From NCBI RefSeq assembly GCF_008795955.1, contig NZ_VMHN01000015.1:1-32722 (forward strand): 32,722 nucleotides of DNA, in the 5' to 3' direction. Position 1 is the first letter of the stretch, and the number at the start of each line of letters is the position of its first letter. The notes beneath the pieces are model-generated. The model had not been told where the DNA came from. It was given only the letters and a program-made list of their open reading frames with translations, and did not search any database. This stretch comes from Marinobacter denitrificans. GTDB taxonomy: Bacteria; Pseudomonadota; Gammaproteobacteria; Pseudomonadales; Oleiphilaceae. The translations under genes were made by a program, and so were the position numbers. Shown piece after piece: positions 25,169-32,600 of this stretch.

Positions 25169-25789
25169 ACACGGCTCACAACCACGCCTTCCAGAGCTTT
25201 CTGGCGGGTCAGATTAAGGGGTTTCTGGCAGCCAAGCGGACATTGGGTAAGCGCTTCCTATGCGAAGAGAAGGTGCTGCGGCTGTTGGACCATTACTTGA
25301 TTGAGCAGCAAGTCGAGGCTTTGGAGCACATTACGCCTGAGTTGGTCGAGTCATTCCTGGGCTCTCGTCCGCGTCATTCGTCGAAGAGCTACAACCACCT
25401 GCTGAGCACTGTTCGCCGGTTTTTCGACTGGCTGGAACTGCGCAAGCTGATCAGCGACTCGCCCGTTCGTGTTCCTCCAAGGCGCGTGATGTCGCACCGG
25501 GTCCCATTCATTTTCAATGCCGACCAAGCCCGTTTGTTGCTGGATGCCGCCTTGCAACTACCCAACCGATCAACGGCGCCGAATCGTGGTGCAACCTACC
25601 GCATGATCTTTGCCTTGCTGTATGTGCTTGGTCTACGGGTGGGTGAAGTGACACGACTACAGATCCGCGACGTTGATTTCCAGCGTGATTTGCTGATCAT
25701 CTGGGAGACTAAGTTTTCCAAGACCCGGCTGGTACCCTTCGGGCCACGTCTATGTGCAGCGCTAAAGGATTACATCCGACAACAAACAG
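25165..25789 (+). pseudogene. Second tyrosine recombinase, 3'-truncated
   Basis: The start overlaps the upstream stop (ATGA at 25165). The N-terminal core-binding domain (S-K-S-Y-N-H-L-L-S-T-V-R-R-F-F-D-W-L) and the start of the catalytic domain with the first Arg (L-G-L-R-V-G-E-V-T-R-L) are present. After Q-Q-T the frame enters an IS21 end at 25790, so the His-x-x-Arg, His and Tyr are lost. About 200 of an expected 300 or more residues remain. Confidence 0.8.
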
Positions 25790-25885
25790 TGCGTATTCCG
25801 GCGAACGTGAACGCTCATTCTGGCTGAACGTGAACACCTTTTTTCTTAACGCATCACCCACCGAGGTTTGTACCCCGCGTGTTCA
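25790..25885 (-). repeat. End of a second, different IS21-family element
   Basis: TGCGTATTCCGG at 25790 is followed by repeated GAACGTGAAC units (25804, 25831 and, inverted, 25879). Same architecture as the other IS21 end but different repeat sequence. The istB of this copy reads toward it, so it is the right end. Confidence 0.65.
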
Positions 25886-25888
25886 CGT

Positions 25889-26131
25889 TCAGTCAATTTC
25901 CTGAAGTCGTTTTCTCATCGATTCCCCTTTCAGAGCCCAGCGGTGAGCGTTGTGCATCAGCCGGTCCAGGATGGCATCCGCCAGGGTGTTGTCACCGATG
26001 GCGGCATACCACTGATCGGTGGGCAGTTGGCTGATGATCATGGTCGAATGGGTGCCGTGCCGATCATCCATGATCTCCATCAGGTCATTCCGATGTGCCG
26101 GTTTGAGGGCTTCCAACCCCCAGTCATCCAG
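25889..26131 (-). pseudogene. istB: istB 3' part of the second IS21 (IstB helper ATPase)
   Basis: The minus strand reads L-D-D-W-G-L-E-A-L-K-P-A-H-R-N-D-L-M-E-I-M-D-D-R-H, then Q-L-P-T-D-Q-W-Y-A-A-I-G-D and A-I-L-D-R-L-M-H-N-A-H, stop at 25889-25891. This is the Walker B and C-terminal half of the IstB AAA+ transposition helper. The Walker A half is missing, cut at the palindrome at 26117-26166. Confidence 0.85.
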
Positions 26132-26166
26132 TTATGTTTATCTCAACATAACTGGATGACTGGGGG
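26117..26166. repeat. Perfect 22-bp inverted repeat (fold-back) joining two istB fragments
   Basis: Arms 26117-26138 and 26145-26166 are exact reverse complements around a 6-base loop (TATCTC). Each arm ends in the istB Walker B codons for L-D-D-W-G, and outside the arms the two istB sequences differ. The arms also share the seven bases AACATAA beyond the codons for this motif. Confidence 0.9.
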
Positions 26167-26412
26167 CTGATGAAGCTGAGCGCGGAGAACCGAAGGGACT
26201 TGCTGGAGGTGCTGGAAGACCGACATGGCCGGCGCTCCACCATCGCCACTAGCCAATTACCCATCGAGGAATGGCATGGCGTAATCGGTGACGCCACTCT
26301 GGCAGACGCCATTCTGGATCGGCTCGTACACAACGCCTACAAGATCAATCTGCGGGGCGAATCCATGCGAAAACAGCAGGCAAAGTTGACGAGCACTGAG
26401 ACTTCGGAGTAA
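26152..26412 (+). pseudogene. istB: istB 3' part of the first IS21
   Basis: Frame L-D-D-W-G-L-M-K-L-S-A-E-N-R-R-D-L-L-E-V-L-E-D-R-H-G-R-R-S-T, then A-I-L-D-R-L-V-H-N-A-Y and R-G-E-S-M-R-K-Q, stop at 26410-26412. The reading frame meets TAA just upstream of the Walker B motif in the palindrome. Only the last third of IstB is left. Confidence 0.85.
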
Positions 26413-26424
26413 GAAGAGAAACCC

Positions 26425-26516
26425 CGCGTCGCTACGCTCCGATGGGTGGCAGCCTTGCTCCGGTCCGGGTGGCAGGCTTCACGTGGAATGGGTGGCAACC
26501 TTCAGCGGTTTACGCA
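26425..26516 (+). repeat. IS21 right end with multiple terminal repeats
   Basis: Reverse-complement units of GTGGCAGCCTT, GTGGCAGGCTTC and GTGGCAACCTTC precede TACGCA at 26511-26516, mirroring the left end at 23560. Confidence 0.75.
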
Positions 26517-26523
26517 AACTGAG
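26517..26523. repeat. Target-site duplication, right copy (AACTGAG)
   Basis: Identical to 23553-23559 and directly adjacent to the IS21 right end. It shows that the IS110 fragment and the mipA-like remnant were neighbours before IS21 inserted. Confidence 0.8.
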
Positions 26524-26540
26524 CAATACGGCAGGATGAT

Positions 26541-27218
26541 GGGCCCGCGAACCGCGCCCCGGATTATCTCGGTAGTGACGGCTACACTGTCCAAGTGCTG
26601 CCAAACCTCAACCTGCGCTACGGCGAGCGTTTATATCTAAATGTCCGCGCCGGGCTGGGCCTCAACCTGGTTAATTCAGCTGACTGGTAATTGTCCGCGT
26701 TCTTCGACTATGTGCCGGGGCGGGATAATGAGGACGATCTCGAGGCATTCGATAAAGTCGATGCAGGCGCCGCACTGGGTCTGCGCCTGCGCTATCAAGG
26801 GGCCGATCAACTACAGCGCCTCCGTCCGAACCCCAATCACCGGGGATGTGGATGGTTACCAGGTCAATCTCCGCAGCACGTGGCGGGCGCCTCTCTCCGA
26901 TAAACTATCACTATCTGTCGGTCCCGGCCTGACTTACAGAAGCAAACCGTAACCGTGGCCGAAGTCCAGTTCAACGGCTCGGCGGCAGAGAGCGTCCGCT
27001 CAGGTCTGGCCCGCTATTCGGTTAATGCCGGCTATTTGCGGGCCCGCCTAGGCGGCGCACTCACCTACCGGATGAGCCCTTCATGGTCGCTGACCGGCAT
27101 TGTCGCTATGACCTACCTCACCGGCAATGCCAAAGACAGCCCGATTGTGGAGGACATTGGCAGCGCCACTCAGGCCTTCGGTGGCGCACTGGTCAACTAC
27201 CGGTTCTCACCACGATAA
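26541..27218 (+). pseudogene. MipA/OmpV-family outer-membrane protein, decayed
   Basis: Pieces of one beta-barrel protein in changing frames: A-P-D-Y-L-G-S-D-G-Y-T-V-Q-V-L-P-N-L-N-L-R-Y, an in-frame TAA at 26688-26690, then F-F-D-Y-V-P-G-R-D-N-E-D-D-L-E. A frame break near 26805 leads to Y-S-A-S-V-R-T-P-I-T-G-D and L-S-V-G-P-G-L-T-Y. Another near 26945 leads to A-R-Y-S-V-N-A-G, W-S-L-T-G-I-V-A-M-T-Y and the C-terminal N-Y-R-F-S. The signal peptide and start are missing. MipA proteins scaffold peptidoglycan enzymes in the outer membrane. At least three lesions, so dead. Confidence 0.8.
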
Positions 27219-27354
27219 CTGAACCAGCCAGGGTCTCTGGAGCTGGGCCACTGGATCCTGGCTGCCTGAGCCAATTGCCCGCAACGATCAAGCCCTCTGG
27301 TCATCGCGCATCCGAAGGGCTCCGTCGATAGCCCGCCAGCGCGTTCGTTTATGG

Positions 27355-28194
27355 TCAACGCGATACCAGCACAGGGATTGACGCTTGACAGAGTACTGTT
27401 CGAGTAGCGCTACCGAGCACCAGTCGGGTGAGCCGCGTATGGCCATAGGCGCCCATCACCAGCATGTCGGCATTGAACGCCCGCGCCTGTTCGAGTAGCA
27501 TCGGGCCGACCTTACCACCGTCGACTTGTTCCAGTGTTACCTGTACGCCATATCGCGCGAGGTGGCGACACAGGTCCGCGCCGAAATCCTCTCTACACTC
27601 CAGCTCGCTATCCGGTTCATCGCAGACACAAACCACCTTCACTGCTTCGGCCTGGGCCAGAAAGGGTAACGCATCGCCGACCGCTCGTGTTGCCTCCCGG
27701 CTAGCGTTCCAGCCGACAACGACACGTCGTCCAATCCGTCCGGCCGCCCATTCGTCAGGAATGAGTATAGTCGGGCGTCCCGAGCCGAAGATAACATGCT
27801 CGGCCATCCTCACCGTCATGGAAGGTTCGGGGGAGCTTTCGAAGGGAGGGACCAACGCCAGCCCTGCATAGCGCGCGTGTAGCATTAATTCCTCCGCTAA
27901 CTCGCTCTCGGACAAGCGCCACTCTGCGCTAATGCCCCTTGCGCGAACCATTGTCTCAAAGCGCTCCCTGACCTGAGCCTCTGCGTCCCGAACACGCACG
28001 CGATGCTGTTCGAGCAAGGCGCGCATGGCAGAGCCGGCCACAGCGTGCGCATGAGGCATCGCTCTCAGTGGCGTTGCCACAAACACCGCTATCAGACAGG
28101 CATTCCAGCACGCGGCGATGTCAGCGGCGATCGCCAGTCGTCGGTCATAGGGTCGAGCCTCTTCAAGAAAGACAACGATATCCTTAGGTAGCAT
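27355..28194 (-). CDS. Universal stress protein, two tandem Usp domains
   Basis: A 279-residue cytoplasmic protein. The first Usp domain is at about 1-140 (I-V-V-F-L-E-E-A-R-P-Y...). The second, about 150-279, ends with the nucleotide-binding motif M-G-A-Y-G-H-T-R-L-T-R-L-V-L-G-S-A-T-R-T-V-L. The first domain has a degenerate motif, so only the second probably binds ATP. The start at 28194 is preceded by AGGAGG, which overlaps the marR stop, so the two genes are translationally coupled. The partner regulator suggests a stress-inducible operon. Intact. Confidence 0.9.
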   Translation of the reverse strand: MLPKDIVVFLEEARPYDRRLAIAADIAACWNACLIAVFVATPLRAMPHAHAVAGSAMRALLEQHRVRVRDAEAQVRERFETMVRARGISAEWRLSESELAEELMLHARYAGLALVPPFESSPEPSMTVRMAEHVIFGSGRPTILIPDEWAAGRIGRRVVVGWNASREATRAVGDALPFLAQAEAVKVVCVCDEPDSELECREDFGADLCRHLARYGVQVTLEQVDGGKVGPMLLEQARAFNADMLVMGAYGHTRLTRLVLGSATRTVLCQASIPVLVSR

Positions 28195-28197
28195 GCT

Positions 28198-28635
28198 TCA
28201 CCTCCTGGTCGCGTTTTCCATAACCTGCTCAAAAACACGCAGGACGACTTCCAGGTCGGTATTTTCAATGCCTTTCAGCATCTCCTCTCGCAAGACATTC
28301 GCCCGCTCATTCAGTTCGCACATAAAGCGCTCACCGGCATTGGTAAGGTACAGCAGCCTGGCGCGCAGATCACGCTTAGAGGGCCGGCGTTCAATCAGAC
28401 CCTGCTCCTCGAGGCTGTCAAGCAGGCGGACCAATGTCGGATTCTCGATGGTCATCAAGTGGGCTAACTCCCGCTGGGTCAATCCTCCACCACCACGCTG
28501 CAGGCAGATCATGGTGAACCAGCGAGCCTGGGTAACCCCCAGGTCTTTCAGGCGCTCATCCAGCAACTTGCGCCAGCGTCTTGCTACCCGGGCATTGGTG
28601 AAAGGAAACTGATCTCGAGGGGTTTGTGGGTCCAT
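28198..28635 (-). CDS. MarR-family transcriptional regulator
   Basis: A 145-residue winged-helix regulator. The helix-turn-helix is L-T-Q-R-E-L-A-H-L-M-T-I-E-N-P-T-L-V-R-L (about 58-77), and the wing is R-R-P-S-K-R-D-L-R-A-R-L-L-Y-L-T with the D-x-R pattern. N- and C-terminal helices form the dimer. Stop codon and Usp ribosome site overlap downstream. MarR proteins usually repress their own operon until a phenolic or oxidative signal binds. A partial dyad TGATAATTCA (28651-28660) upstream may be its operator. The ligand is unknown. Confidence 0.9.
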   Translation of the reverse strand: MDPQTPRDQFPFTNARVARRWRKLLDERLKDLGVTQARWFTMICLQRGGGGLTQRELAHLMTIENPTLVRLLDSLEEQGLIERRPSKRDLRARLLYLTNAGERFMCELNERANVLREEMLKGIENTDLEVVLRVFEQVMENATRR

Positions 28636-28877
28636 GTCACTGTCCTGCTATTGATAATTCAGTAACAGTAAATCGTAAGCTAATCATATAGACAAGCGTC
28701 GGTTACACATTAGCCAGGTTTGCGCCAGATCAATATGCAACATCACGCGGATTCCGAGGCCAGCTAAGGAACCTCTCCTTCCAGTGAGACAGGTAACTCC
28801 TCACTTCTTCAGAGACAGGAGGCCTTCAGCGTATTGTCGCCCTGGTGGACACCCTTGCTGCGTGACCGGCAGCCGGC
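28636..28877. other. Upstream region of marR-usp; no further gene seen
   Basis: It should contain the marR promoter near 28640-28690, an AT-rich segment with TTGATAATTCAG. The remaining bases up to 28877 show no convincing coding frame or RNA gene. Confidence 0.4.
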
Positions 28878-29120
28878 TTAAAAAAGCTGGCGCCGAGCGC
28901 TCCACAACGCCGTAGCATCTTCACTCGACACCAGCCGGGTCTTCGGCGCGGCGTCTTCCAAGCAATCCGCATTCGCTATGGTCAGTCCCCAGTTTAGTAG
29001 AGTCTGCGGGGCTAACAACAAGGCCAAGTTTCGCTTATCGGCCAGAATGGCATGAACTCTGGGGTTGGGTGACCAAAAAACCAGTAGTTCAATAGGTTGA
29101 GAGTGTTTTTGGGCTATTTT
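28878..29120 (-). pseudogene. Orphan open frame downstream of the helicase, no start codon
   Basis: The minus strand is open for 80 codons between a TGA (29121-29123) and TAA (28878-28880) and reads like protein: W-S-P-N-P-R-V-H-A-I-L-A-D-K-R-N-L-A-L-L-L, L-L-N-W-G-L-T-I-A-N-A-D, then T-R-L-V-S-S-E-D-A-T-A-L-W. There is no ATG and no usable GTG/TTG near its beginning. It is probably the 3' remnant of a gene that followed the helicase. Not recognised. Confidence 0.35.
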
Positions 29121-29140
29121 TCACGTTTGTCTGCCAACCC

Positions 29141-31024
29141 TCAATTTGAGGAAAGCTGCCTGACCCATGTATCAAAATCCTCTGGCACGTAGAGCTCGGA
29201 TCTGACTCGAGAGATTGCTGTGTAGACGCTCGAAACCAGTGCCTCTTTTTTTATCATGTTGGCTTGACTGAAAAAGTCATCGGCGATGACGACCTTGTCG
29301 AACTCCATATTTTTGGTGTGTTCAGGCATCCCCAGCCACAAAACATTGGATGTGTTGCGGATCTGGCGCGAGAGTGACTCGTTTAGATTTTGAAGCCGAT
29401 ACCCTCGGGTGAGCAGATCGACAACCCGGGTTATGTCGGCGAAGTCTGAATCGCGCTTTACCAGATCGTCGAAAGTTCCGTACCGGAACAAGCTCGGGAA
29501 GCTCGGGCGAGTACCGTGGTTAAACAGTTCAATCACATCGCCCATAAACCACTGTAGGGCTTTCTCTGAGCCAGGCATCAACCTGAAAGCCGCTTTATCA
29601 TGCGCGCAGCGCTGGAATTGCTCGAATAAAGCCCAGTACGAGCGAAAAATGATGGCGCAATTACCGTTTGGAGTCGGAAGGCTCTGATACGACAGAACCT
29701 GAGTGTTCTCTGGCCTGATGCCGACAAACTCCATTTCAGGAGTAATCGGGTGTGCCGCAAGAACCTGATTGAAGAGATCCGTGGTGCTCTCCCCTGCCCT
29801 GACTGAAACGCCCAGCTCCCGACCTCGTGAGCACCTTGGTCGCGCCGTTCCGCCGGCGCCGAAGAGGTGCTGATAGCGATCTCCAAAGGTAAAGGTTGCC
29901 TGCGGCGGAGGTGTCCTCTCCAAGATGTTGATGATAGGCATTGGCAAATCGTGGGCCTCATCAACCAGAGCGATTCGGATCGTCGGTGGAAGCACCTTCC
30001 CTTGAACATCCGCAAGCTTGATTTGGTGGTAGATCCGCGTCGGAAGTTCGGACTCCTGGTTGGGCGGATCGACGATGACGGACCACATCCTTCGTGCAAT
30101 TTCTACCAGAATTGCTTTTTCAGAAGCGGACCAGTTAAATCTCATCGTAGACGGGAGGTGTTCAGTCGAAATCTCATTACTGGCACTGTGGCAGAACGAA
30201 GTCACCGTTTTCCAGGCAATTTTTGCGATCTCCGTCGCCCGCGCTCGCTGAAGTGGCTGAATACCCAAAATCTGGGCCATCTGTTCATAGGTACGGTTAA
30301 ACCTCTGACCCATCCGATAGCGCGAGCCACGCGAAGGCTTGGGCGAGTTCTCCCCGGGATACACAAGTTCCTTGATTAATTCGCCCAACGTCAGCCCCCG
30401 GGCAGCCTGGGTACGATCCATAAGTGCCGCAAGTTGCTGCCGAGTGTGTGCCAGGGCAACAACAGAGAGTCCTTTTGCGCTGAGAGATGCCGCTAAGGTG
30501 GTTATCAGATACGTTTTGCCTACACCGGCAAAACCCTGAACAGCCATGGGTTCTTCGGGCTCAGCCTCAATTGCCCGAATTAGACGGTCATGCTCTACGG
30601 AAAGTGAAACAGATCGCTGCTGACCTAAAATGCCCCTCTTGATGAAAACCTGATTGAATTCACTCGAACAGCCAAAGCGCCAGCCGTTTGGCTTTTCCAG
30701 GTAACTTTTATTGGCCACATCCGAGACAGACATGAGAAAAAAGCCATCGCTATTGCCTGGCGCCAGGGCCAAGAAACCCTCAGTGCGCTCTTGAAGGAGG
30801 TCCTGAATTTCTGACTTCGTTTCCTCAGACTCAGCAATCAGCCGTAAGCAGTCCGCCAGAAGCCTTTCACTTGCAGGGCCATTAAAGGGCTTTGAAGTGT
30901 TGGCCAATTTAAAGAGAGTGAACAATCCAGCGAGCTCAGTGTTGGTCAAACCGGCAATTTTGGTCCTGTCTTTATCGAGTGCGATCAGGGTCTCACGGCT
31001 AATGGGAATCGCTAGTTTCGTCAT
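29141..31024 (-). CDS. Superfamily 1 DNA helicase/ATPase (UvrD/RecD-like)
   Basis: About 627 residues from ATG 31024; an in-frame GTG at 31093 would add 23 residues, but I see no ribosome site for either. The first 140 residues are of unknown fold. Motif I (Walker A) Q-G-F-A-G-V-G-K-T is near 165, motif II A-L-V-D-E-A-H-D-L-P near 355, motif III-like G-D-R-Y-Q-H-L-F, and motif VI-like V-Y-T-A-I-S-R-V-R-S-E-L-Y close to the end. These are SF1 helicase features; D-E-A-H rather than D-E-x-Q fits several stand-alone SF1 members. It is divergent from the Tus-like operon across a short AT-rich promoter region. A role in fork processing or plasmid replication is inference. Confidence 0.8.
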   Translation of the reverse strand: MTKLAIPISRETLIALDKDRTKIAGLTNTELAGLFTLFKLANTSKPFNGPASERLLADCLRLIAESEETKSEIQDLLQERTEGFLALAPGNSDGFFLMSVSDVANKSYLEKPNGWRFGCSSEFNQVFIKRGILGQQRSVSLSVEHDRLIRAIEAEPEEPMAVQGFAGVGKTYLITTLAASLSAKGLSVVALAHTRQQLAALMDRTQAARGLTLGELIKELVYPGENSPKPSRGSRYRMGQRFNRTYEQMAQILGIQPLQRARATEIAKIAWKTVTSFCHSASNEISTEHLPSTMRFNWSASEKAILVEIARRMWSVIVDPPNQESELPTRIYHQIKLADVQGKVLPPTIRIALVDEAHDLPMPIINILERTPPPQATFTFGDRYQHLFGAGGTARPRCSRGRELGVSVRAGESTTDLFNQVLAAHPITPEMEFVGIRPENTQVLSYQSLPTPNGNCAIIFRSYWALFEQFQRCAHDKAAFRLMPGSEKALQWFMGDVIELFNHGTRPSFPSLFRYGTFDDLVKRDSDFADITRVVDLLTRGYRLQNLNESLSRQIRNTSNVLWLGMPEHTKNMEFDKVVIADDFFSQANMIKKEALVSSVYTAISRVRSELYVPEDFDTWVRQLSSN

Positions 31025-31131
31025 ATCGTCGGGTTCGCAGATACAGGCTGTTTCAAAAGGTCCAGCATGAAGTTTCAACAAAGATACTGACACGAATTAC
31101 GCATGGCCAATGAAACACTTCGTCGATTATT

Positions 31132-31184
31132 AACTTATGGTATAATAATTCATAATAAAAACAATTATAAGTTCATGTTGTCCG
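31132..31184 (+). promoter_or_regulatory. AT-rich divergent promoter with dyad operator and Ter-like core
   Basis: A perfect TATAAT (31141-31146) lies within a dyad AACTTAT (31132-31138) / ATAAGTT (31167-31173). This suits a promoter for the Tus-like gene with an autoregulatory operator. Next to it, TCATGTTGT (31173-31181) shares ATGTTGT with enteric Ter sites; in E. coli a Ter site overlaps the tus promoter. The -35 box is unclear. Confidence 0.5.
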
Positions 31185-31213
31185 TGCCGTACTCAGAAAT
31201 TGGGGGTCAAAAA

Positions 31214-32113
31214 ATGCCGAATTCTGTTGCTGAGACACTCTCAGTCCCGGGTGAGTTAATCGATCAACTTTCCCAGGCATATCAGAGGCTCGTGGATCAC
31301 TGCGATCATCTGAAATCGCTTTCAGACGGCGATCACCGGGCGAATTTTGAAGTTTATGTGCCGCCCTTTAGCACCACTGAATACGAGCGATATTCTGCAG
31401 ATGCCCGCAAGCAGGCCATTGTTGACGCCGTTGGCCTGACCATTGACGACACTCAGAACCGGAAGTGTGACGCAGGCATTGTTTGCGCCTCTGGTGAAAC
31501 AGTGTCAACCGTCGAACAGCTCAATGAGGCCAAGGCACACTTCAAGGAGACGATCCTGAAGATCCGGAGTCTTGCTTCGGGTAAGGCGGTTGGCTCGCGC
31601 GAAACGGTACTTAAGAAAGCGCTCAAGAGTGCGGGAATTCAGGCATTGGACTTGCGTGAGTGCTACCGGCAAATTCGAGTGATGCCCCCACACCTCGAAT
31701 CTATTTCATGGACCTGGGCCACCAGTCATGCGCGTATCCAGAAGCTGACTTTCGATGAGGCTGTCACAATGGCGGAAGGCCTCAGAGATCGTGATGAGGA
31801 ATTGGCGGACACCGCTTTGGATATCCTGAGGCGCAAATGTGCCCCGGACGAACTCCTGGTGCGCCGGATTACCCTGCCAAATCAGTTGAGGGCGAATTTC
31901 TCATACCTTGAAAATGGGGAGATTCAGCGGAAAAGCTGTCCAATCTCGGGGGTCGTCATCGCCCAGCAGAAAACGCTCCCTCGGATGGCTTGGCGGGAGA
32001 ACCCCGTTTTCCGCAAAGAAGTGCCCATTCGACTCCAGCGGGAATCAAAAATAGAGCCAGAACCTGTTGTCCAGTCGCTGAGCATCCATAGGTACGTTCG
32101 TGGACACGCTTAA
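31214..32113 (+). CDS. Tus-like replication-terminus site-binding protein
   Basis: 299 residues from ATG 31214 (GGGGG seven bases before it); an ATG at 31103 lies upstream of the TATAAT and is unlikely. Length is close to E. coli Tus (309). Similar order of features: N-terminal helices (L-I-D-Q-L-S-Q-A-Y-Q-R-L), C-Y-R-Q-I-R-V-M with W-T-W-A-T-S-H-A-R-I-Q-K-L-T-F-D-E-A, matching Tus A-Y-R-T-L-T-V-L and G-W-A-N-K-H-I-I-K-N-L-H-R-D-E-V, then L-R-A-N-F-S-Y-L and K-S-C-P-I-S-G-V-V-I-A, matching A-R-V-W-Y and H-A-C-P-T-P-L-I-A-L. Tus blocks replicative helicase from one side at Ter DNA. I cannot place the F140/H144 lock residues with certainty, so polar fork arrest is not shown. Confidence 0.72.
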   Translation: MPNSVAETLSVPGELIDQLSQAYQRLVDHCDHLKSLSDGDHRANFEVYVPPFSTTEYERYSADARKQAIVDAVGLTIDDTQNRKCDAGIVCASGETVSTVEQLNEAKAHFKETILKIRSLASGKAVGSRETVLKKALKSAGIQALDLRECYRQIRVMPPHLESISWTWATSHARIQKLTFDEAVTMAEGLRDRDEELADTALDILRRKCAPDELLVRRITLPNQLRANFSYLENGEIQRKSCPISGVVIAQQKTLPRMAWRENPVFRKEVPIRLQRESKIEPEPVVQSLSIHRYVRGHA

Positions 32114-32570
32114 TCATCCGGCTTCCCAGGCGAAAGTGCGGTGTTTTGGCTCGAAAGCTGGGCTTACGGCCGAAGCGACCGTCTTGCTAAAGGATGGCGC
32201 GGAGCCCCTTGCGGCTTTGAATCTTGAGGTCGCACCTCGTGACGGCGAACGCATCGACTGGAAGAGCAAGATTGTCCTTCAACTGGGCGAGGATGATCTG
32301 CCGCTTCTATGCTGCGTGTGCCTTGGATACCTGCCCCAAGCAGAGTTCAAACGGCCGACCAAGGGTATATCGATTCAGCGGCAACCCGGTAGGTTGTTCA
32401 TGTCTGCAAGTCAGGGAGCGGGCAAATGTTTCGCCCTACCCCTCCCGATTTCGCGAAGCTTTCAACTTGGAGCCCTTGCGCTCAAGCAACTCAAGCAGCA
32501 GGCTGGTTTTGAAGACGAGCAACTGATTTTAGCGGCATTGAGAGGAGCTGCAGCACTGTATCAGCCTTGA
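32100..32570 (+). CDS. Unknown protein in operon with the Tus-like gene
   Basis: 156 residues from a GTG at 32100 that overlaps the end of the Tus-like gene by 14 bases, so translation is probably coupled. It is soluble, without signal peptide or membrane helix. It has mixed beta-like segments (A-T-V-L-L-K-D-G-A-E-P-L), a C-C-V-C triple near 78-81, and R-Q-P-G-R-L-F-M-S-A-S-Q. Not recognised. The tight overlap suggests it works with the Tus-like protein. Confidence 0.7.
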   Translation: MDTLNHPASQAKVRCFGSKAGLTAEATVLLKDGAEPLAALNLEVAPRDGERIDWKSKIVLQLGEDDLPLLCCVCLGYLPQAEFKRPTKGISIQRQPGRLFMSASQGAGKCFALPLPISRSFQLGALALKQLKQQAGFEDEQLILAALRGAAALYQP

Positions 32571-32600
32571 ATTCTGAAATGTGCAGTGGTCGCAATGAAG

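Larger units (their letters stand above)
23768..25789 (+). mobile_element. RIT-like (tyrosine recombinase trio) element remnant
   Basis: Two tyrosine recombinase genes in tandem with an ATGA overlap, inserted in istA. RIT elements carry three such overlapping genes. Here the second gene is cut at 25789 by the end of another IS21 and the third is missing. Two-gene Tn554-like elements are the alternative. Confidence 0.55.
23560..26516 (+). mobile_element. IS21-family element, internally rearranged, with nested recombinase genes
   Basis: Both ends carry TGCGTA (23560 and complement at 26516) followed by multiple terminal repeats of the AAGSYTGCCAC type, and the element is flanked by AACTGAG duplications. 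Inside, istA is cut after 8 codons by tyrosine-recombinase genes, then comes a piece of another IS21 in reverse, then only the 3' part of istB. Neither transposition gene is complete. Confidence 0.8.

Noticed and set aside
31103..31213. Upstream ATG codons (31103, 31174) as start of the Tus-like protein
   Set aside because: They lie before or within the AT-rich promoter with TATAAT and lack ribosome sites; the encoded residues do not resemble the family.
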